Assembly: GCF_025966695.1 (NCBI RefSeq)
Contig: NZ_JAOEIY010000006.1
Location: 375,846-428,008 of the forward strand
Reading direction: 5' to 3'
Length of the DNA: 52,163 nucleotides
Source: Stutzerimonas sp. S1
GTDB taxonomy: Bacteria > Pseudomonadota > Gammaproteobacteria > Pseudomonadales > Pseudomonadaceae
The position numbers and the translations under genes are program-made. This document shows positions 47,655 to 52,163 of this stretch, in pieces; the stretch's first letter is position 1, and every line of letters starts with the position of its first letter. The notes below the pieces were generated by a model. It ran no database searches, was not told where the DNA came from, and worked only from the letters and a program-made list of their open reading frames with translations.

Positions 47655-48965
47655 TTAAATAAATCTGTCCTCTTTCCTCTTTCCTCTATTCTTCCATTCT
47701 TTAATGGTGATGCTGTCGTGGTTCTTTGTTAACAGTCGACGTTCTAGTTCATGAATTAATTTCAAGACCTTTGCCAGCTTCTGATGGGTTTCTACTACTT
47801 GGCTCTCCAGTTCGATGCATTCGCTTTTTATGCTTTGGTATTCAAGAGAGTTTTCAATATCAGCTTCGTCGTAGTCGAGTGGTAGCTCGCGTCCCCTCCT
47901 AACGGCCATCTGATGACGAAGATGTAGGTCGTCTAGTTGCTGCCGTAAGAATTTTTTCTCGGCCGATAGCATCACATAATTGTGGTAAAGATCGTTATCT
48001 GAGGTGTGATCGTCAAATTTTTCGGATTTTAATATCGAAGAGAAGTGACCCATGCTGGGAGGCACAATAGAGGCACTCTCAGAAAGCTGCTTTGTCTCTC
48101 GGAGCTCTCTGATCTCCTGTAAGGCTTCTCGGGAGGTCTTTTCTTTAAGGAAATCACCCGCTAAGGAAAGAAACCGCTCTGGTTGATACATGTGGAAGTC
48201 CATTCCCGTTTCTCGAATGAATTCCTGTATCAGTTCTGGTCTAGGTCCTAGAGTTTTTCCTTTGAATCTTAACCACCAATCTTCTTTTCCGTCATCGGTT
48301 ACGAAGATGACTGGCAAATTATCGGCTTTGGATTTTTCTATTATACTTTTCCAAACTATCAAATCCCCATATGGTTTGCATCGGGCGGCCAAAAAAGTTT
48401 CTGCTGAGGCCTTCTTGTTGTCAGCGTAGCCGGGAGGGATCTTCTCTGCATAACGCTTTTCCCCCTCTTTGATAATTTCTTCCAGCTGGTCGTCACTTAG
48501 CTTATTGCCAACTCTGTTGTTGAATATGGTAGATATCTGGTCTTTGATATCGTCTTCGTGTATTCGATTAACGTGTGTTTCTTTGTTGGCCTCAAGTTCC
48601 GATTTCAGACTCTGCAGACTTTTTTCAACTCGATTCATGACCGATTTCGATACGAAAGGGTGTTGGCGAGGATGTTCGAGTTTGCTGCTTAGTGTTGAGA
48701 CCTCGGTTAGGGTCGTTGTGTATTTTTCCTGCTGCTCATCTATTACTTTTAGGCGATTCTCAATATATTCATGAGCTGCTTGGTACGGTATCCAAGTTCT
48801 TTCTTTGAGCAGGTCGAGAATTTGTAAGAATGTTGTTTTTGTCTCTTCGGAGTAACGGTATAGATTTAGAAGAATATTTGCGTCAAATACGAATATACAT
48901 TTCGACCATAAGTCTCTGTGGGCATTTTCTTCTTTGGCGAAATGACCTGGGAATAAATTTTTCAT
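47655..48965 (-). CDS. PIN-like domain (PIN_8 type) putative nuclease
   Basis: 436 aa. N-terminal PIN-like domain: FVFDANILLNLYRYS (Asp28), IPYQAAHEYIENR (Glu66), then GDLIVWKSI (Asp201) and VIFVTDDGKEDWWLR (Asp224/225/229). These acidic residues fit a metal-dependent RNA or DNA nuclease site. A long insertion (about 85-180) and a C-terminal coiled coil (about 300-420) follow. RBS AAGGAAG before ATG 48965. AT-rich, unlike the chromosome. Proteins of this type are often found in defence or prophage loci; the target here is unknown. Confidence 0.8.
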   Translation of the reverse strand: MKNLFPGHFAKEENAHRDLWSKCIFVFDANILLNLYRYSEETKTTFLQILDLLKERTWIPYQAAHEYIENRLKVIDEQQEKYTTTLTEVSTLSSKLEHPRQHPFVSKSVMNRVEKSLQSLKSELEANKETHVNRIHEDDIKDQISTIFNNRVGNKLSDDQLEEIIKEGEKRYAEKIPPGYADNKKASAETFLAARCKPYGDLIVWKSIIEKSKADNLPVIFVTDDGKEDWWLRFKGKTLGPRPELIQEFIRETGMDFHMYQPERFLSLAGDFLKEKTSREALQEIRELRETKQLSESASIVPPSMGHFSSILKSEKFDDHTSDNDLYHNYVMLSAEKKFLRQQLDDLHLRHQMAVRRGRELPLDYDEADIENSLEYQSIKSECIELESQVVETHQKLAKVLKLIHELERRLLTKNHDSITIKEWKNRGKRKEDRFI

Positions 48966-49020
48966 TATTGCTTCCTTGACTGCCGGGCATACCAACGCCT
49001 TCCAACTTCAGATGTGATCG

Positions 49021-49290
49021 CTATCCCGCGCTCTGACTGGGCAATTTTGAATCCGCTTCTTCATAACCTGGGGAGTACTGACCCTTCGAGGGATCGACCT
49101 CGCCTTTCCAAAGCCAAAGTTCGTACTGAGGAAATGCTTTTAGCAGTGCCTCCATATCTTCAATGCGTGTTTTGACCTTCATATCGGTGGCTACGGTCTG
49201 CCAACGACGCCGGTTGTTGATCGACGAAGCCTGGGCGAGTCGCGCCGGTCCGATATGGCGAACAAGCGTTCTTAAACGCTCTTCTATCAT
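49021..49290 (-). CDS. Repressor-like DNA-binding protein at the head of the cargo operon
   Basis: 89 aa. The first two thirds look like a small HTH protein: LRTLVRHIGPARLAQASSIN then RWQTVATDMKVKTRIEDMEALLKAFPQYELWLWKGEV, a layout seen in prophage repressor-like proteins that read the end of the domain as LW...GEV.P..GQ.SP. It is divergent from an excisionase-like gene with three palindromes between, the classical lysis-lysogeny switch layout. No RBS of note. Repressor role inferred from position. Confidence 0.65.
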   Translation of the reverse strand: MIEERLRTLVRHIGPARLAQASSINNRRRWQTVATDMKVKTRIEDMEALLKAFPQYELWLWKGEVDPSKGQYSPGYEEADSKLPSQSAG

Positions 49291-49312
49291 TCCAAAATGC
49301 TCTAAAAGGCAC

Positions 49313-49378
49313 TGACGAAATATTTGATCGACGAAATATTCGTCTGTAGTATCTCGTTCAGTGACGAATTATTCGTCA
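49313..49378. promoter_or_regulatory. Three operator palindromes of the element's switch
   Basis: O1 49313-49329 (TGACGAAATATTTGATC, right half degenerate), O2 49329-49345 (GACGAA-ATA-TTCGTC core), O3 49362-49378 (TGACGAA-TTA-TTCGTCA, perfect). Centres are 16 and 33 nt apart, about 1.5 and 3 helical turns. Expected binding sites of the repressor-like protein. Confidence 0.8.
49324..49352 (+). promoter_or_regulatory. Candidate rightward promoter within the operators
   Basis: TTGATC (-35), 17-nt spacer, TAGTAT (-10). It overlaps O1 and O2, so repressor binding would shut it off. Each hexamer matches consensus at 4 of 6 positions. Confidence 0.5.
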
Positions 49379-49421
49379 GTGCAGTAATGCACAAATTGCC
49401 ACGAATAGTGACGGAACGAGC

Positions 49422-49637
49422 ATGGAACTGGAAGAGCTAGAACCTTCAAAGCTGATCGCCCCACAGCAGGACGTGGAAACCGTCGAAGCCTGGGCCGAAC
49501 GTAATGGCCTGACATGCTCCATGGCCCGCGCCTGGGTCTACCGGGGCGTACTCCCCACCGTAAAGCTCGGCAAGCGCCGCATGATTAACAGTGCGCTGCT
49601 GCGTAGCTGGCTGCTTGAGCAGGAGTGGACCGCATGA
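49422..49637 (+). CDS. Excisionase/MerR-like small DNA-binding protein (1)
   Basis: 71 aa. Winged-helix pattern: VEAWAERNGLTCSMARAWVYRGVLPTVKLGKRRMINSALL, as in excisionases and MerR-like phage regulators. First gene to the right of the operators. RBS GGAACGAG. Overlaps the next gene by 4 nt (ATGA). Confidence 0.75.
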   Translation: MELEELEPSKLIAPQQDVETVEAWAERNGLTCSMARAWVYRGVLPTVKLGKRRMINSALLRSWLLEQEWTA

Positions 49638-49783
49638 ATCCTCCTCTTTATACGCAAGCCGCCTTCGCCGCTCTGGCCGGTGTATCCGTAGATATGGTCG
49701 CCGGCTGGGTCAGGACTGGCGCCGTCGAGAGCGTGAAGCTCGGCAAAACCCGTCTGGTGCGTTTTCCGGGGGTTAACCAATGA
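49634..49783 (+). CDS. Excisionase/MerR-like small DNA-binding protein (2)
   Basis: 49 aa: YTQAAFAALAGVSVDMVAGW then TGAVESVKLGKTRLVRF. It shares the HTH plus VKLGK(R/T)R wing with the preceding protein, so the two look like a diverged tandem pair. Overlaps both neighbours by 4 nt (ATGA). Confidence 0.7.
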   Translation: MNPPLYTQAAFAALAGVSVDMVAGWVRTGAVESVKLGKTRLVRFPGVNQ

Positions 49784-49953
49784 GCCGCACAGACCCGCAA
49801 TTCAAGCTGCGTATGCCTGCTGCACTCCGCGCCCAGGTCGAGCAGTCCGCTTGGGCTGCACGCCGCTCCCTGAACGCCGAAATCGTCATCCGCTTGGAAG
49901 CGTCCTTCGCCCAGGTTGCGCCCAGCACCAATGAACAGGAGCGCTCCGCATGA
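49780..49953 (+). CDS. Arc-like ribbon-helix-helix protein
   Basis: 57 aa: PQFKLRMPAALRAQVEQSAW, then RRSLNAEIVIRLEASF. The strand FKLRMP followed by SLNAEIVIRLE is the Arc-family RHH layout. Probably a small regulator of the element. ATGA overlap with the preceding gene. Confidence 0.78.
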   Translation: MSRTDPQFKLRMPAALRAQVEQSAWAARRSLNAEIVIRLEASFAQVAPSTNEQERSA

Positions 49954-49992
49954 TCCGCGCCGTCTACGGAAAGCCAGGGGAGGGGATGACCC

Positions 49993-50331
49993 ATGCAGAA
50001 GCCGGCCAGCTATCAACGCCTTCCGCACGCCCAGGACTGCGACTGCTCTGTCTGCTGGTCCAGGCGCGAAATGGCGAGACCCGCTCCCTTCCAGTCCACA
50101 CCATGCGCCCGATGCCGCCCCGCGTATGCGCAGCCGATTCGCACGTTGCAAATGGGCTGCATCGGTGGAGTCTGGAAGCCTCTGCGCTCGGAGTGGACAG
50201 TGGAACCAGCCTTTATCTGCGAGAAGCACACGCCACCCGCCCGCCCCGCGAAGTGGTGGAGCGTTATCTACGACTTGGGCAAGCCAACGCCCTACGTGCC
50301 GATTCACGAACCGTTCGAACTGGTGGGGTGA
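49993..50331 (+). CDS. Cys/Trp-rich small phage-type protein
   Basis: 112 aa. Cys pairs DCDCSVCW and PCARC and a later C in FICEKH suggest a zinc-binding fold. RBS GGGGAGGGGATGACCC. An overlapping frame from 49950 (129 aa) lacks such features and is judged a shadow, although its first codons overlap the Arc-like stop by ATGA and could encode a short leader. Function unknown. Confidence 0.6.
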   Translation: MQKPASYQRLPHAQDCDCSVCWSRREMARPAPFQSTPCARCRPAYAQPIRTLQMGCIGGVWKPLRSEWTVEPAFICEKHTPPARPAKWWSVIYDLGKPTPYVPIHEPFELVG

Positions 50332-50335
50332 TGGC

Positions 50336-51109
50336 ATGAGACAGCCAACTGCTCTTGTTGCCTGCGAGTTCTCCGGCCGCGTTCGTGATGCGCTGACCCG
50401 CGCCGGGTTCTACGCCGTCAGCTGCGACCTGCTGCCATCCGAAACCGAAGGCGAGCACATCCAGGGTGATGTGCTGGAAGTGCTCGACTGGGGGTGGGAT
50501 CTGCTGATTGCCCATCCGCCCTGCACCGACCTCGCTACCTCAGGTGCTCGCTGGTTTCCCGAGAAGATCGCTGATGGTCGCCAAGAGCGCGCCCTGGATT
50601 TTGTGCGTGAGCTGCTTGCTGCGCCGATCCCTTTCAAGGCGCTCGAAAACCCGAAGTCCGTTATCTCTAGCCAGATCCGCAAACCGGACCAGATCATCCA
50701 GCCGTGGATGTTCGGTCATGGCGAACGCAAGGAAACCCATTTCTGGCTCCAGAACCTGCCGCTCCTGGTACCGACCGAGATCGTCGACGGTCGCGAGCCG
50801 ACTGTGCATCACATGGCACCGGGGCCGGACCGCTGGAAGAACCGTTCGCGTACCTACCAGGGTATTGCGGACGCGATAGCCAAGCAGTGGGGCGGCTACG
50901 TGTTGAGCCAGCTCGCCAGCCCCGCGCGACCTGTCCAGGTCCAGGGCCGCGCTCCCGGCTCGTCGGATCACGCTTCACCGATCCGGCGAACGGAAGCACG
51001 GGCGGAGCGCACCCTTGACCCCGCACGAACCGAAACAGCCTTCGCTCGTGAGTGCGGGAGCGCTTTTCCCTCCCGCGCTCCCGAGCCCTCGGCGGCGAGA
51101 GCGGGATGA
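50336..51109 (+). CDS. Cytosine DNA methyltransferase-like protein
   Basis: 257 aa. SAM-binding start [20 protein letters not shown], then [27 protein letters not shown], where Cys63 in the PPC motif is the presumed nucleophile, and ALENPKSV (Glu104), equivalent to the ENV motif of C5 methyltransferases. Homology-like sequence ends near residue 200 ([13 protein letters not shown]). The last 55 residues are low-complexity Arg/Ala/Pro and lie over hairpin-forming DNA. It may protect element DNA; no restriction gene is adjacent. Confidence 0.75.
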   Translation: MRQPTALVACEFSGRVRDALTRAGFYAVSCDLLPSETEGEHIQGDVLEVLDWGWDLLIAHPPCTDLATSGARWFPEKIADGRQERALDFVRELLAAPIPFKALENPKSVISSQIRKPDQIIQPWMFGHGERKETHFWLQNLPLLVPTEIVDGREPTVHHMAPGPDRWKNRSRTYQGIADAIAKQWGGYVLSQLASPARPVQVQGRAPGSSDHASPIRRTEARAERTLDPARTETAFARECGSAFPSRAPEPSAARAG

Positions 51110-51126
51110 CAAGGGCAGAGCCCTTG
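51056..51126. other. Hairpin cluster at the end of the methyltransferase-like gene
   Basis: GGGAGCGC (51056-51063) pairs with GCGCTCCC (51075-51082), and CAAGGGC-AGA-GCCCTTG (51110-51126) forms a second hairpin right at the stop. Could be a terminator, or the replication/packaging structure of a single-stranded phage. Confidence 0.45.
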
Positions 51127-51402
51127 GTGTTTAGAGAGTGAGGTTTATTAACTAATTTTGTTTTGAGCGTGGAGTGTAAGTGTCGATTCGTCGCTATTCA
51201 TGCCAATAAACCACGCAACTTGATAATTCCTTGAGTATGAAAAAAGTCCGTTTCAAGCGCGTATAACTAGAGCTACAGATTAACCCGCAAGCCAAGTAAC
51301 AAGCCGGTTGCAGTGAAATTGCTTTTTCACTCGCTCGGGATCGCTCGGCCTGCAGAAAGCAAAGCAGCGCAATAAAGCGCAACTAGAGAGAGGAAACACA
51401 AG
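51127..51402. other. Gene-free stretch before the ssDNA-binding candidate
   Basis: 276 nt, AT-rich in its first half (TTTATTAACTAATTTTG) then mixed. No ORF with an RBS. It ends with AGAGAGAGGAAACACAAG, the RBS of the next gene. No convincing promoter pair was found. Confidence 0.5.
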
Positions 51403-51762
51403 ATGGCACGTTCGACTATGGAAGTTGCATTTCTCGGCACTCAACGCTTCGACGGTGAAGCGGGCCAGAAGTACATCAAGGTCTTCTACGGCGATGAGCC
51501 GGACGGCAAGACTGAACACGGCCTGTCGATCATCGGCATGGCAGCAGCGGACGAAGTAGCCGACGAGATCTTCGCAGCCGGCGCCAAGTTCGAGCCGCTG
51601 CAACTGGTGCGCATCCACTTCGAGATTGCCCGTGGCGGGCAGAACAAGGGCAAGAATCTGGCGCTCCAGCTCGAAGCCGTCCAGACCCGCGCCGCTGCCG
51701 AAACCCCGCGCACCCCAGCTCAACCCCAGGCCAAAGCCGGCGACCCGGCCAAGGCCAACTAA
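51403..51762 (+). CDS. Putative single-stranded DNA-binding protein (inovirus pV-like)
   Basis: 119 aa. Beta-rich core (MEVAFLGTQRFDGEAGQKYIKVFYG ... LQLVRIHFEIARGG) of OB-fold type and an Ala/Pro/Lys/Gln-rich unstructured tail from about residue 93. Position just before a four-Cys miniprotein and a coat-like protein matches the gene V place in filamentous phages. No sequence signature proves ssDNA binding. Confidence 0.55.
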   Translation: MARSTMEVAFLGTQRFDGEAGQKYIKVFYGDEPDGKTEHGLSIIGMAAADEVADEIFAAGAKFEPLQLVRIHFEIARGGQNKGKNLALQLEAVQTRAAAETPRTPAQPQAKAGDPAKAN

Positions 51763-51777
51763 CCGGGAGGGGCGGCC

Positions 51778-51954
51778 ATGCTGATCGATGACCGGGTGTA
51801 CTGCGACTGCTGCGGAAACGACATGGGCAAGCTCATGGCGCTGCCCGCGCCGCAAAGCGACCTGCTGCCGAACCTCGGCCTGCCGCCCCACTTCGCCGTC
51901 TGCCCCGACTGCGAACCCTCCGAACAAACCGCCGACCTTGAGGCCGGCGAATGA
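51778..51954 (+). CDS. Four-Cys-motif miniprotein of the element
   Basis: 58 aa: CDCCGNDMG near residue 9 and CPDC near 42, a likely zinc ribbon. RBS GGGAGGGGCGGCC. Its stop overlaps the next ATG (ATGA). Typical in size of inovirus structural-operon genes; function unknown. Confidence 0.65.
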   Translation: MLIDDRVYCDCCGNDMGKLMALPAPQSDLLPNLGLPPHFAVCPDCEPSEQTADLEAGE

Positions 51955-52088
51955 CTTACGCGCTCACCTGCGACGGCACCGTCTCGGTCGATGCAGGCGG
52001 GGCGCCCCTGTGTTCCGGTGGCTGGGTCCTGATCCAGCTTCCAGAACAGTTCGACCCCAGCCAACTGGACCCCGCGGTATTGGCCTAG
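51951..52088 (+). CDS. Coat-like protein N-terminal part, ends at an amber codon
   Basis: 45 aa: MTYALTCDGTVSVDAGGAPL with two Cys (residues 7 and 21), then QFDPSQLDPAVLA and TAG at 52086-52088. The same frame continues without a break into a hydrophobic helix. Together they resemble the single small proteins (Cys loop, DPSQLD linker, membrane helix) of Pseudomonas filamentous prophages, so the stop may be a nonsense mutation or a readthrough site. Confidence 0.6.
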   Translation: MTYALTCDGTVSVDAGGAPLCSGGWVLIQLPEQFDPSQLDPAVLA

Positions 52089-52163
52089 GTGTTCGGGATC
52101 GGATTCACGCTCGTAACCACTGTGCTGTTGATCGGCATCGGCTGTAAGGCCGTACTCGACTTC
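52089..52163 (+). CDS. Membrane-helix segment in frame after the amber codon (partial)
   Basis: GTG directly follows the TAG: V-FGIGFTLVTTVLLIGIGCKA to the window edge, a full membrane span followed by a basic residue, as in phage coat proteins. It could be an independent GTG-started gene or the C-terminal half of the preceding one. No RBS is seen within the last codons before it. Confidence 0.5.
   Translation, partial: MFGIGFTLVTTVLLIGIGCKAVLDF

Larger units (their letters stand above)
45948..52163. mobile_element. Integrated element, probably inovirus-like prophage (left part)
   Basis: Starts at the tRNA-Gly 3' copy and runs off the window. Contains two divergent gene sets around palindromic operators, small overlapping phage-type genes, an ssDNA-binding candidate followed by a four-Cys miniprotein and a coat-like protein. 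Pf4 of P. aeruginosa PAO1 also uses a tRNA-Gly gene. The stretch 46080-49400 is visibly richer in A+T than the chromosome. No Rep, Zot, integrase or right end is visible, so a different small mobile element remains possible. Confidence 0.75.

Noticed and set aside
49950..50339. 129-aa frame starting with an ATGA overlap after the Arc-like gene
   Set aside because: The other frame (49993-50331) has paired Cys, Trp and a better RBS. A short leader peptide here cannot be excluded.
50336..51109. Restriction-modification system
   Set aside because: No restriction endonuclease-like gene lies next to the methyltransferase-like gene; the PIN-like gene is in another operon and is not a known restriction type.

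Overview
The window reads as the chromosome of a GC-rich gammaproteobacterium of the Pseudomonas group, most likely a Stutzerimonas (Pseudomonas stutzeri)-type organism. The grounds are the gene order ung / HDOD / ygfZ / sdhE / nadB / algU-mucABCD / lepA-lepB-rnc-era-recO-pdxJ / icp / lon(asrA) / pruR-putA-putP, which is typical of Pseudomonas, together with Pseudomonas-type families (MucA, DUF3203, PcaR). The species is an inference; no rRNA or other species marker lies in the window.

Layout. 1-3 kb: end of an rnf (rsx) redox-pump operon on the minus strand. 3-9.5 kb: a small basic secreted protein, an enoyl-CoA hydratase-like protein, an orphan periplasmic binding protein, uracil-DNA glycosylase, an HDOD protein, YgfZ and the SdhE/YgfX pair. 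9.5-15.5 kb: nadB, then the envelope-stress operon algU-mucA-mucB-mucC-mucD behind two sigma-E-type promoters. 15.7-21.9 kb: a tightly overlapped housekeeping operon (lepA, lepB, DUF4845, rnc, era, recO, pdxJ). 21.9-28.4 kb: DUF2905 with a LysR regulator, a DUF1127 protein, cmoA/cmoB tRNA wobble modification, a chagasin-type peptidase inhibitor and a second-type Lon protease. 28.5-38.8 kb: proline use (pruR, putA, putP), a zinc TonB receptor with a Zur-like operator, and a second, nearly identical putP copy. 38.9-40.7 kb: a DUF1206 membrane protein and three small lipoproteins. 40.9-45.7 kb: the beta-ketoadipate branch pcaR-pcaI-pcaJ-pcaF-pcaD with two paired PcaR operators.

From 45948 to the right edge the window enters an integrated element. 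Its left end is a 28-nt copy of the 3' end of a tRNA-Gly gene (T-arm, acceptor strand, CCA) followed on the minus strand by what looks like the tRNA's own terminator. Inside are two divergent gene sets facing each other across three palindromic operators. To the left runs a five-gene, AT-rich minus-strand operon led by a repressor-like gene and carrying a PIN-like nuclease, a single-span membrane protein, a DUF6864-like protein and a two-span membrane protein. To the right run small DNA-binding proteins (two excisionase/MerR-like, one Arc-like), a Cys/Trp-rich protein, a cytosine-methyltransferase-like protein, a putative ssDNA-binding protein, a four-Cys miniprotein and a coat-like protein. 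The tRNA-Gly target, the tiny overlapping genes and the ssDNA-binding/coat order suggest a filamentous-phage (inovirus)-like prophage. Replication initiator, Zot/pI, integrase and the right attachment site are not in the window, so this is an inference.

The best candidate for an undescribed system is the repressor-led cargo operon 46129-49290. Because it lies in the lysogenic arm, its nuclease and membrane proteins should be made while the prophage is silent, as expected of defence or superinfection-exclusion cargo. Second are the in-frame amber codon inside the coat-like reading frame at 52086 and the mirror-image PcaR operator pairs.
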